A stretch of 28,635 nt of DNA from a virus, in the IMG/VR virus record IMGVR_UViG_3300030329_002952, positions 1-28,635 of that record. One strand, written 5' to 3'. The position numbers and the translations under genes were made by a program. The notes beneath the pieces are model-generated. The model saw nothing but the letters and a program-made list of their open reading frames with translations, was not told the DNA's origin and ran no database searches. Shown piece after piece: positions 1-6,591 of the stretch; within the stretch, counting starts at the first letter, position 1; each line of letters starts with the position of its first letter.

Positions 1-62
1 GAATCAGTGGGCAAGGTCCTGAAGAGAGGAGGCTAAGAACAGCTTTAGGAGTAGCTGTCTAG
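1..62 (+). other. Possible C-terminal tail of a plus-strand gene cut by the window edge
   Basis: Two plus-strand frames are open from the left edge. One stops at 34-36 and the other at 60-62 (ending RTALGVAV). Either could be the last codons of a gene converging on the minus-strand PP-loop gene. A 6-bp stem with 8-nt loop (ACAGCT/AGCTGT, 39-58) lies in the same stretch and could be a weak terminator. The fragment is too short to assign, and it may not be coding at all. Confidence 0.2.
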
Positions 63-93
63 AGACTCAAACTTCACCTTATCACAATTTTAA

Positions 94-870
94 TCAGTTC
101 TCTACGAAACATCCGCACCCCCCCCAATCATCCATATCGAACATACCAGATTCTTTAGTTTCAATTCGTTCTCGAAACTCTTTTAATGAAAGTGGATCAG
201 ATGTTTTATTAGTTCGATCTTTAAGGATAGTGTGATTTTTGCCTAAAGATTTTTGTAAAGCTTGTTCTTGTTCTTCGTGGTATTTATAACGTTCTGGAAT
301 TGATTTTAAAAGTAAATTAAAAGTAGCATGTCCCGCTTTAATGCAAAATCCTCCGCAATTATTATGCGGGAATCCCATTTCATATAGTCTGGGTGGTTTC
401 ATCCCTGCACTTATTACATTGCGAATCATCTGTTCTTTCATCATGTAGGGTTTTTCCATCATTGGGGCTTTTACGATGTATGGCTCCCAGTGTTTTTGAG
501 TACGTTCTAATCGATGGCCTTCTGTCCAGTCCATACCCATATAAATTACGCACTCATCATATGAATAGTTATCTTCAATCCAATCACGAATCAAGTCTCG
601 TTTTAGAATTCGCGAACATGGATCTATTCGACTGTTCCCTAAAAACTTTACATCTTTGAAAACTTCCCAAGGGGTTCTACCATCTGCAATGATTTGTAAC
701 TCTGCTTTGAGAACGTCAGCACCTTCGTGAAGAAATCTATATAAATCTTCATCTTCGATTTTAGTATCAGCAAATAACAACAGGGTTTTACTACTACCAT
801 ATTCTTCAACAACACGTTTCGCTGCTGACCAAGAACAAACCCCACCAGAATACATAACAATATGTTTCAT
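94..870 (-). CDS. PP-loop ATPase, PAPS-reductase-like (adenine nucleotide alpha hydrolase fold)
   Basis: The protein is about 258 aa. An SGGVCSWSAAKR loop lies about 8 residues from the start and matches the pyrophosphate-binding PP-loop (SGGxxS) of PAPS reductases, DndC and related adenylating enzymes. The order continues with an ADTKIEDEDLY strand, a DPCSRILKR motif, GMDWTEGHR, a Cys-rich NNCGGFCIKAGH motif and a C-terminal GGCGCF. The Cys clusters suggest a metal or Fe-S site. Family members in phages are usually labelled phosphoadenosine phosphosulfate reductase, but the true substrate is unknown. I chose the ATG at 870 because MKHIVMYSGG starts right at the beta strand before the loop. 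An upstream in-frame ATG at 888 adds six residues and overlaps the resolvase gene. It is the last gene of the methyltransferase/resolvase cassette, so a nucleic-acid modification role is plausible but unproven. Confidence 0.8.
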   Translation of the reverse strand: MKHIVMYSGGVCSWSAAKRVVEEYGSSKTLLLFADTKIEDEDLYRFLHEGADVLKAELQIIADGRTPWEVFKDVKFLGNSRIDPCSRILKRDLIRDWIEDNYSYDECVIYMGMDWTEGHRLERTQKHWEPYIVKAPMMEKPYMMKEQMIRNVISAGMKPPRLYEMGFPHNNCGGFCIKAGHATFNLLLKSIPERYKYHEEQEQALQKSLGKNHTILKDRTNKTSDPLSLKEFRERIETKESGMFDMDDWGGCGCFVEN

Positions 871-871
871 T

Positions 872-1435
872 TTACATCGGTGTCTCATCTGGATTATCCA
901 GGCTATCGTAATACGTTAGTCCTACCCCTAAAGCAGCCCATACGTGTCCCGAAATACCGTGTAAAGGACCAGCAGGAATCTCGTAGCCTGTCTGGTTGCA
1001 CTCAAGGCATGGTGGGCGTCCTCTGCCTACCCATCCTTTACCTTTACAAGCGACACATTTCTTTCCACCAATAGCTATTTGATTTCCACCGTACTTGTCA
1101 ATGATTGCTTGGCGCACAGTTGAATCATTTGCTCTAGGGCTAAAACACAGATGGAGTTTTACGTCAGCTCGTTTTATATAAAAAAGTTTCAATCTGCAAA
1201 TTTCAGTGGCTAAATAATCAAATCGTCCTGTCCAGCGGACAGTGTCAAAGACATCCTTCCCCACTGGCATACCGTAGTGGCCTACATCCTCTATGACAAC
1301 GACAGAGTGGTACATCTTTATTAGTTCGTACATCTTCTCGTTTTCAACCCAGCCGTAATCGATGGGGATTTTATTTTTCATAAATACCCAACCCGACTTC
1401 GTTGTACCTGGATCTATCGCAAGTATGTCAGTCAT
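872..1435 (-). CDS. RuvC-like Holliday junction resolvase with inserted DnaJ-type zinc motif
   Basis: The protein is 187 aa with a retroviral-integrase/RNase H fold. The first strand is ILAIDPGTTKSG (catalytic Asp8), the second acidic position is VVVIEDVG (Glu49/Asp50), and the C-terminal helix is SGHVWAALGVGL (about 162-173), where RuvC-like proteins carry the last metal ligands. Residues 127-150 hold CVACKGKGW and then CLECNQTGY (Cys127, 130, 143, 146). This is the CxxCxGxG pairing of DnaJ zinc centres, placed between the core and the last helix. The start ATG overlaps the stop of the upstream gene by 4 bp (ATGA). The likely role is branched-DNA resolution during replication or packaging. 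The last acidic ligand pair is not obvious and His164 may substitute. Confidence 0.8.
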   Translation of the reverse strand: MTDILAIDPGTTKSGWVFMKNKIPIDYGWVENEKMYELIKMYHSVVVIEDVGHYGMPVGKDVFDTVRWTGRFDYLATEICRLKLFYIKRADVKLHLCFSPRANDSTVRQAIIDKYGGNQIAIGGKKCVACKGKGWVGRGRPPCLECNQTGYEIPAGPLHGISGHVWAALGVGLTYYDSLDNPDETPM

Positions 1436-1797
1436 CGTGTCTCCAATGCTGTTTCAATTTCAGTAACGTCCCGCGGAGACAAAATCGTATTCCCCGAATC
1501 TTCTTTGCTGCGATTTAACAATGTTTCTAAGACGTTGCGGTAACGCATGGCAAGGTCGGCATTATCACCCGCAACACGTCGTGAATTTTCAAGCATCGCT
1601 TCAAGTTCAGAATGTGACGCTTGTGTCTTTTCGGTTGGAAGGTTTGGATTGAGTTTAATTATTGGTGATGGAGTTGTTTCAATACTGCCTTTACAACTTA
1701 AACAAATCGGGTGGAGTCTCTTGTCGTTACTGACCCGAATTTCGTAATACATTGTGACAGGGTATCTACAAACATCACATGGCTGTCGCATTGTCAT
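1432..1797 (-). CDS. Small zinc-ribbon-like hypothetical protein
   Basis: The protein is 121 aa. The N-terminal third carries CDVC (Cys7, Cys10) and CLSC (Cys32, Cys35), a spacing consistent with one treble-clef or zinc-ribbon metal site. The remainder looks helical and charged (EAMLENSRRVAGDNADLAMR) and may form a short coiled coil. It overlaps both neighbours by 4 bp (ATGA at each junction), which points to translational coupling within the cassette. I do not recognise a family. Reading starts at the outer ATG; a second ATG lies two codons in. Confidence 0.7.
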   Translation of the reverse strand: MTMRQPCDVCRYPVTMYYEIRVSNDKRLHPICLSCKGSIETTPSPIIKLNPNLPTEKTQASHSELEAMLENSRRVAGDNADLAMRYRNVLETLLNRSKEDSGNTILSPRDVTEIETALETR

Positions 1798-2006
1798 CCT
1801 GTCTCCTTTTCTTTTGTCCAGATTAACTTTGGTTTGATAAACGCACCTGTTTCCATTGCGTACTCATACATCTTCTCGCCACGACACAGCTTCCAAGCAG
1901 TCCCCCTGTCGAACACATTGAGGTATTCGATTATGTGTGTCGTGCCATCACTTCCATTTGAAGCAATAACTTCATCAACGTCAGTCTTGTCCCAAAGAGT
2001 TGTCAT
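1794..2006 (-). CDS. Small hypothetical protein
   Basis: The protein is 70 aa, with an acidic N-terminal half (DKTDVDEVIASNGSDG) and a basic C-terminus (KPKLIWTKEKETG). It has no recognised motif, signal peptide or membrane segment. It is supported as a gene mainly by context: 4-bp ATGA overlaps with both the downstream zinc-ribbon gene and the upstream methyltransferase gene, in an otherwise gap-free cassette. The size and aromatic/charged pattern resemble small phage accessory proteins often found beside replication genes, but no function can be given. Confidence 0.6.
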   Translation of the reverse strand: MTTLWDKTDVDEVIASNGSDGTTHIIEYLNVFDRGTAWKLCRGEKMYEYAMETGAFIKPKLIWTKEKETG

Positions 2007-2788
2007 AGTTGCATCACCAGCTGACTCATACGCTTGGCTGCTATCTCGCAGTAACGTTCCTCTATCTCTATTCCGATTGCTTTACGGTTGAGGTTTTTGG
2101 CTGCTCGCAAAGTCGTACCACTCCCCATGAACGGATCGAGAACTGTTTCACCTGAGTTAGACCACGAAACAATGTGATCGGCTGCCATGCTGTAAGGCAT
2201 CGGCGCAGGATGACCACCGTTATCGGTTGTCGGTGAGTTATCTATACACCACCAGTTATAGCGCATCCCGTAATCCTTCACCGCTTTGCCTTCACCGTGT
2301 ATCTGACGAGTAGATCCATCCTTTAGTCGGTCAGTACCGTGCATCTTCATACCGCCATAGATGTTCTTGCGATCCTGAATGGGGTTGAACGTCTTAGGCT
2401 TTCCCCAGCTAAATACGAACATGTATTCATGTGCAGAGAAATAACGGTTCGACTCAGGGAAGTTCACGCCTTCCTTGATGTAGTGCATCGTGTCGTGCAG
2501 GTTCATGCCTTGTTCCAGCATCAATAATGCTTGTCTGAAGCTGTCACCTGATTCGCTACCGTTTACTGTTTCATCAGATGTATTCCAAACGATCACCCCA
2601 CCCTCTTGAACAGATTTCGATATTGCTACCATTGACGATTGCCAATCAAAACCATGCCCGCCGTAGTCCCTTAACGAGCCATAGGGCGGGGACGTAACCA
2701 CCAAGTCAACTTTGTCGAGAGTTGGCAAAACATCACGACAGTCGGCGTTGTAGATGGTGATGAATTCATCTTGGTAATAGGGTTTCAT
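2003..2788 (-). CDS. Beta-class DNA methyltransferase (N6-adenine or N4-cytosine)
   Basis: The protein is 261 aa. The catalytic motif IV TSPPY is at residues 32-36, and the SAM-binding motif I DPFMGSGTT is near the C-terminus (about 218-226). That order (IV, target region, I) defines the beta group of amino-methyltransferases. The motif sits next to a GSLRDYGG segment typical of M.MboII-like enzymes. TSPPY is compatible with N4-cytosine or N6-adenine methylation, and the sequence alone does not settle which. No cognate restriction endonuclease is visible nearby, so it is most likely an orphan enzyme protecting phage DNA. It overlaps both flanking genes by 4 bp. Confidence 0.92.
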   Translation of the reverse strand: MKPYYQDEFITIYNADCRDVLPTLDKVDLVVTSPPYGSLRDYGGHGFDWQSSMVAISKSVQEGGVIVWNTSDETVNGSESGDSFRQALLMLEQGMNLHDTMHYIKEGVNFPESNRYFSAHEYMFVFSWGKPKTFNPIQDRKNIYGGMKMHGTDRLKDGSTRQIHGEGKAVKDYGMRYNWWCIDNSPTTDNGGHPAPMPYSMAADHIVSWSNSGETVLDPFMGSGTTLRAAKNLNRKAIGIEIEERYCEIAAKRMSQLVMQL

Positions 2789-3114
2789 AGTTCTATTTCA
2801 ACCTGTGCGCTTGGTCGCCATCCGCAATAGATACAGGACAGCGCGTCTTCAATTTCATTACCTATTCCGAAATGTAATCGACCAAGACATTTAGGGCATT
2901 TCTGGAGTCCTGTTATGTCTTCAGGAATGACAGTGCTTTTAGCAACTTCGCGCAAATCTTTTCGTGTGATGCGAAATACGTCGCGTTTTTTACCTTCAAT
3001 CCGTTTGCATATTCTGCATACAGCGTAAGTATTGCCATGCTTGCGTTGCCAGTAAGTGTTTTCAGTATTCATCTTGTGTCCGACAGGACATTTTTCTTTT
3101 GGCTTCGGCATCAT
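2785..3114 (-). CDS. Small protein with two predicted zinc sites
   Basis: The protein is 109 aa. The first site is CPVGHKMNTENTYW followed by CRIC (Cys9, His13, Cys33, Cys36). This pattern resembles the CxxGHxxTxENTY module that I associate with phage HNH endonucleases and their zinc arms. The second is CPKC followed by CIYCGW (Cys73, Cys76, Cys94, Cys97), a standard zinc ribbon. No HNH catalytic triad is visible, so this may be a DNA-binding accessory protein or a relic of a nuclease. Two adjacent ATGs (ATGATG) are possible starts; the outer one overlaps the upstream stop. Confidence 0.7.
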   Translation of the reverse strand: MMPKPKEKCPVGHKMNTENTYWQRKHGNTYAVCRICKRIEGKKRDVFRITRKDLREVAKSTVIPEDITGLQKCPKCLGRLHFGIGNEIEDALSCIYCGWRPSAQVEIEL

Positions 3115-3425
3115 TTTGACCGCCTCAATTCTCTTATCTCAAAGAACCCGTCAAGATCCTTTTCCTGTTGCATAATCAGTCGTGCATACTCGCTCCTGAA
3201 ATCGTTAGACAACTTGAACCCTTCCGAACCCTTCGTGTCTATGAAGTGCAGCCAGCGCAGTCGCTCAAAAATCAGGGCAATGCCCATCTTGTGTATTCCC
3301 CTGCCCTGCATCACGCGAGCGATATCCACGATAGCGTGGTAGACAGCCGGGTTATCGTAGTGGAAATCTATGAACCTTTCGCGAATCGATTTGCGCCCCT
3401 TGTTAGTTAGTTGTAGTTGAACCAT
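3111..3425 (-). CDS. Conserved small phage protein of unknown function
   Basis: The protein is 104 aa. Segments such as HKMGIALIFERLRW and FKLSNDFRSEYARLIM match, from memory, a widespread small phage protein family found beside replication and methyltransferase genes. It contains no recognised catalytic motif. A GAGAGAA Shine-Dalgarno-like stretch precedes the ATG. The N-terminus overlaps the 3' end of the cytosine methyltransferase gene by 23 bp, a longer overlap than elsewhere in the cassette. Function is unknown. Confidence 0.75.
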   Translation of the reverse strand: MVQLQLTNKGRKSIRERFIDFHYDNPAVYHAIVDIARVMQGRGIHKMGIALIFERLRWLHFIDTKGSEGFKLSNDFRSEYARLIMQQEKDLDGFFEIRELRRSK

Positions 3426-4614
3426 TTATTCTCTCTTTCAATATCTGAAAAGCCAGTGCAGCCTGTTGCGGGACTACTCCGTTTCCCAACAGGCGAAGCT
3501 GTGCAGTTCTATCCAGTCCTCTGGCCATCCCATTAGCCATTCCACGAACTTCGAGTTCAACCGTCGCCGGGGCGAGATCGGGTCGTTCTCTGAGGACTTC
3601 TTCCCAGGCTTCGCTGTCGTGGGGTGCTGGTGGAAACTTTCGGATTGAGCATCCAGATAATGACGATCTAACCGATGTTTGTGAGAGGCTGACCCCGGTG
3701 GTCCGGTTCCCTTCCACTCGCTGCTTCTGGGCGTTGCCCATGTGCTTGCCCGATCTTCGAGGTTCAGGCTGTGGTCTGTCTTCCCTTCCTTCGGTTCTCT
3801 TCGACCCTTCTCGTTGATCACCATTCCCGGATGCGGATATTCCTGAGTCGATGGGGTGGGCCACTCGCTCGCTACCATTGACAGAGGGTGACCTCCCTGC
3901 GCGTACCTCTTCGATCTGTCTGTCGCCGAGTCTGTTGTCGCTGTGGGCCGCTCTGCTTGCCCCTCGCGAACGTTCACCTGATCTCTCAGGTTGTTCGGAG
4001 CTGTCCTGCCCTTCCTGACCGTCGAAGACTCCCTGTCCAGTGCCTCTTGGCTCTTCGGAGGCAGAGAGTCCATCGTGTTCGGCGTTCCCCAGTTGTTTGT
4101 GAGCAAGGATGAAGACTCGCTCCCTTCTATGGGGCGCACCGACTGCCGATGCTCGTACAGAAACCCACTCCGCATCGTACCCGATTTCGGAAAGTTCTCC
4201 GAGTACAGTTCCAATTCCTGATCGAACAAGGAGACCTGGGGTGTTCTCCAAGAAGAGGTATCGGGGTCGTATCTCAGAAGCCAGTCGCCTAATGTGTTCC
4301 CAGAGCCATCGCTCGTCATCGGCTCCTCTCCTGTTTCCTGCATAGGAGAATGGCTGACATGGGAACCCCCCAATGATCCAATCCACTTTTCCAACAAACG
4401 GTCGGCAGTCGAGGGTTCCGGTATCAGACCAAACAGGTGCTTCATCCAATAGACCCGCTTTAATGTGGTCAACCATGAGCGCGGCTGCCGATAACTCTCG
4501 TTCCACGTATAAGAGCGGGACAGCATCTGGATTCGCGAGTCGGAATCCGAGATCGAGTCCACCCCCACCTGAGTAAAGGGAGATGTAGGTTTGCTGTCCG
4601 GTATGTAAAGCCAC
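3403..4614 (-). CDS. dcm: C5-cytosine DNA methyltransferase
   Basis: The protein is 403 aa, starting at GTG. Motif I is SLYSGGGGLDLGF (about 12-24), motif IV is GGFPCQPFSYAG with catalytic Cys86, motif VI is FLENTPGL (Glu123), motif VIII is GAPHRRERVFIL (about 159-170), and the C-terminal motif X is LLGNGVVPQQAALAF. Residues about 174-330 form a hydrophilic target-recognition region with repeated GNAE/AHSD/AHPI/MGNAQ phrases. No in-frame start lies between the GTG and motif I, so the GTG is required. The Shine-Dalgarno GAGAGG lies 8 nt upstream. GC content is visibly higher than in the neighbours. The enzyme probably protects phage DNA. Almost the entire gene is also open in a second same-strand frame (3474-4616), described separately. 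Confidence 0.93.
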   Translation of the reverse strand: MALHTGQQTYISLYSGGGGLDLGFRLANPDAVPLLYVERELSAAALMVDHIKAGLLDEAPVWSDTGTLDCRPFVGKVDWIIGGFPCQPFSYAGNRRGADDERWLWEHIRRLASEIRPRYLFLENTPGLLVRSGIGTVLGELSEIGYDAEWVSVRASAVGAPHRRERVFILAHKQLGNAEHDGLSASEEPRGTGQGVFDGQEGQDSSEQPERSGERSRGASRAAHSDNRLGDRQIEEVRAGRSPSVNGSERVAHPIDSGISASGNGDQREGSKRTEGREDRPQPEPRRSGKHMGNAQKQRVEGNRTTGVSLSQTSVRSSLSGCSIRKFPPAPHDSEAWEEVLRERPDLAPATVELEVRGMANGMARGLDRTAQLRLLGNGVVPQQAALAFQILKERINGSTTTN

Positions 4615-4616
4615 AT
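3474..4616 (-). CDS. Overlapping-frame candidate gene inside dcm (phage methyltransferase-associated family)
   Basis: This is a 380-aa same-strand frame wholly open inside the cytosine methyltransferase gene. It starts at an ATG two bases upstream of the dcm GTG behind the same GAGAGG site. From residue about 107 it shows phrases I recognise from a separate phage protein family: DWLLRYDPDTSSWRTPQVSL (111-130), NFPKSGTMRSGFLYE (141-155), WGTP, EWPTPSTQEY and TWATPRSSEW repeats (175, 251 and 292 onward), and RRLNSKFVEWLMGWPEDW near the end (351-368). The first 100 residues look less protein-like. Either the DNA is genuinely dual-coding, or the familiar family is itself made of dcm alternate frames. 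Expression is unproven. Confidence 0.45.
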   Translation of the reverse strand: MWLYIPDSKPTSPFTQVGVDSISDSDSRIQMLSRSYTWNESYRQPRSWLTTLKRVYWMKHLFGLIPEPSTADRLLEKWIGSLGGSHVSHSPMQETGEEPMTSDGSGNTLGDWLLRYDPDTSSWRTPQVSLFDQELELYSENFPKSGTMRSGFLYEHRQSVRPIEGSESSSLLTNNWGTPNTMDSLPPKSQEALDRESSTVRKGRTAPNNLRDQVNVREGQAERPTATTDSATDRSKRYAQGGHPLSMVASEWPTPSTQEYPHPGMVINEKGRREPKEGKTDHSLNLEDRASTWATPRSSEWKGTGPPGSASHKHRLDRHYLDAQSESFHQHPTTAKPGKKSSENDPISPRRRLNSKFVEWLMGWPEDWIELHSFACWETE

Positions 4617-4677
4617 TCCAATCCTCTCTTCTAATTAGAATTCATTCCAAATTTTAGAGACAGTTTTATAAACTGCT
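4617..4677 (-). promoter_or_regulatory. Inverted repeats upstream of dcm (candidate operator)
   Basis: This 61-bp gap precedes the two overlapping starts. TTCTAATTAGAA (4629-4640) is a perfect 12-bp palindrome that abuts the Shine-Dalgarno site. CAGTTT-TAT-AAACTG (4661-4675) is an inverted repeat with a TATAAA-like box at its centre on the minus strand. A decamer AAACTGCTTT is tandemly repeated at 4670-4679 and 4680-4689. The layout suggests local control of the methyltransferase. No good -35 box was found, so a promoter is not established. Confidence 0.35.
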
Positions 4678-5634
4678 TTAAACTGCTTTTTGGAATGCCT
4701 GTAAGCTTTTAAACTGCTCACAAAACTCGCTGACTACGCAATAGTTCTCGCACCGGACGTTAGCACCGGGGCGATGTTCTACTACAAAACCACTTTTTAC
4801 TTTGTTGTTAGGGTCTAATGCCCACGCCACCGCTCGTGCTTTTGATCCGTAGAAAACCTTTCTGGCTCTCTTGCTGTCACGGGTTGTCTTCAAAGCCCAC
4901 GAATCTTTTTTAGCCCAGCGTTCATCATCGGTACATTCGGGCAGTTCTTCCTCGCTAAAACCACCAAGCATGTCTCCCGCCATAGCGTCCTGGTGTAACT
5001 GGACACGCTCTTCAATGAAAGCAATGGCTCTTTCCTCAGTCCACAGCGGGACATCGTGTGTCTCTGCGCCTAGTTGAGGGTAGTTCTTGTCACGCTTGGC
5101 TTCCAACTTAGACCAGTCACGATAGATGGCAACAATCTTTAGGCTATCTACCTTGAATCCATTCTCTCGTAACAGGTAGGCGTACATGTTCAACTGTTGT
5201 TCGTATTCTTCTGGAATAACGAGTTCGCCAGAATATTCACGCTTGAACTTGTAACTAGTCACGAATTTGTAGTCGGATATAATCCATGTTCTTTGATCTT
5301 CGGTAAGTGTCAAAGTGTCGGTCTGCCCGGAAATCTTCCAACCATTTACTTCAGCGTATAACCGTTCTTCGTTTATCGCATTCCGACTTTGCTCACCAGC
5401 TCGTTCAAGGAGCAGGTGTACGAGTTGACCGTAGAGTGCGTATGTCCTGTCGGATACATCCTCTGTAATCTGGTCACCGTAAATTTCTTTGAGTGCTGCT
5501 TGGCGAGGTGGCGAAAGCAGACCAGTAACACTGCGGTCTACTCCCTCACCTCTTGAGTAGTTGTCGTTAGAAACAGCCTTTACTAATGCTTCTGGATAAC
5601 CAGCGTTGTTTGTTATTACCATTATGAGTTCCAT
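4678..5634 (-). CDS. PD-(D/E)XK exonuclease, Cas4/RecB-like
   Basis: The protein is 318 aa. The order of conserved elements is GQLVHLLLE (His73), SGQTDTLT (Asp106), ISDYKFV (Asp121, Lys123, the D-xK core), then QQLNMYAYLL (Gln147/Tyr151). This is the RecB/lambda-exonuclease-like arrangement with motif QxxxY. The C-terminus has CENYCVVSEFC, three of the four cysteines expected for a Cas4/AddB-type Fe-S cluster. No clear N-terminal partner Cys is seen. It probably resects DNA ends during recombination or replication. The outer ATG (5634) abuts the upstream stop. A second ATG at 5622 has a better-placed GGAA and is an equally likely start. Confidence 0.88.
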   Translation of the reverse strand: MELIMVITNNAGYPEALVKAVSNDNYSRGEGVDRSVTGLLSPPRQAALKEIYGDQITEDVSDRTYALYGQLVHLLLERAGEQSRNAINEERLYAEVNGWKISGQTDTLTLTEDQRTWIISDYKFVTSYKFKREYSGELVIPEEYEQQLNMYAYLLRENGFKVDSLKIVAIYRDWSKLEAKRDKNYPQLGAETHDVPLWTEERAIAFIEERVQLHQDAMAGDMLGGFSEEELPECTDDERWAKKDSWALKTTRDSKRARKVFYGSKARAVAWALDPNNKVKSGFVVEHRPGANVRCENYCVVSEFCEQFKSLQAFQKAV

Positions 5635-6375
5635 TCACCATTCAAGTTGTTCTACAGTTTCACCGTTCTCTTCTTTAACGGGTGTTTCCTCTTCTTCAGT
5701 TGCTTCTTCTTCCATGTCACTTACTGCAACAGGTAACTCGACTGGCTTACCGCGCCGTAACAAACTGTACGCGTAGCCATGAGCCTCGTTAGCTTCATCA
5801 AAGTCTTTGAAGCCCATCGCTTGTAAGACCTTCAACATTCTTTCTTCACTAGGAATCCTTAGAACTGAATTGAGTATGTTCTCAGCCTGTGCCTTACGGA
5901 TATGAATGTCCTTCAAGTCCCACTTATCAACGTATTCTGTTGTAGCGTTAGCAACTGCTTGCTCTTCTTGAGCATCTGTTGCTTGTTCTTTTGTCTGTGG
6001 TGCAGGACTATTTTGCGAAAGTGATATCTTCCAAGGAATAATTGTTCTCCAAAGCGAACCATCCTGTCCCCAAGAAATTTTCAAAACAACGTCAACTACT
6101 TGACTAGATTGATACTTGAACCCTTCGTAGGGCTTGTATCTATTGCCATCCCATTCCCCGCTAATATTCCATATACCTTCCATAGGATCTTCTTGGAATT
6201 TCAACCCATACTTATCACCTGGAAAAGTTCGCGCAATAGTAAGTGTTTGTTGCATAAAAGTAGCTTGCGCTTTGTTCTTACCGGGCGGGTCTTTCACAAA
6301 GTTTTCGATCTGATCGTTTTCTAATCCACCACTAGGCCAAAGTTTTACTGCATCTTGATATGTGATTTCTGCCAT
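5635..6375 (-). CDS. Hypothetical protein with acidic C-terminal tail, partner of the nuclease
   Basis: The protein is 246 aa. The N-terminal half is rich in beta-type segments and aromatic residues (GIWNISGEWDGNRY, VVLKISWGQDGSLW). The last 30 residues are very acidic (MEEEATEEEETPVKEE) and end in EQLEW. A folded front, an acidic tail and a hydrophobic end, right beside an exonuclease gene, recall phage single-strand-binding or annealing proteins. No family match is recognised, so this is only an inference from shape and position. AGGAG lies 7 nt before the ATG. Its stop abuts the start of the nuclease gene. Confidence 0.75.
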   Translation of the reverse strand: MAEITYQDAVKLWPSGGLENDQIENFVKDPPGKNKAQATFMQQTLTIARTFPGDKYGLKFQEDPMEGIWNISGEWDGNRYKPYEGFKYQSSQVVDVVLKISWGQDGSLWRTIIPWKISLSQNSPAPQTKEQATDAQEEQAVANATTEYVDKWDLKDIHIRKAQAENILNSVLRIPSEERMLKVLQAMGFKDFDEANEAHGYAYSLLRRGKPVELPVAVSDMEEEATEEEETPVKEENGETVEQLEW

Positions 6376-6384
6376 TATGATCTC

Positions 6385-6591
6385 CTATTTAAACACTTCT
6401 TCGGCTGTAAATTTTTTTTCACCGCTAAGTTCACTTATTTTTTGCATCATTTCAGGTCGAGGATTACTTTCACCTCTAAGCCATCTACGCACAGTCTCTT
6501 GTGCTTTCAGCCCTAACGCTTTTTGGATTTCCCCGGTGGACATTCCTTTCTCACGTAGAGCTTGCAGTTGTCGTATAGCTTTATCCGTCAT
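6385..6591 (-). CDS. Cro/CI-type helix-turn-helix regulator
   Basis: The protein is 68 aa. MSTGEIQKALGLKAQETVRRWLRGESNPR forms a helix-turn-helix with the pattern of XRE/Cro proteins: the recognition helix is followed by WLRGESNPRPE, the typical loop into helix 4. There is no room for a dimerisation or effector domain, so it is a minimal DNA-binding protein. AGAGGT precedes the ATG. It overlaps the end of the upstream gene by 11 bp. It is a candidate ligand for the short palindromes near dcm or in the divergent region, with no direct evidence. Confidence 0.8.
   Translation of the reverse strand: MTDKAIRQLQALREKGMSTGEIQKALGLKAQETVRRWLRGESNPRPEMMQKISELSGEKKFTAEEVFK

Noticed and set aside
4678-5634. 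CRISPR Cas4 reading of the PD-(D/E)XK nuclease
   Set aside because: It has Cas4/RecB-like motifs but there are no cas genes or arrays. Phages commonly carry such exonucleases for recombination.
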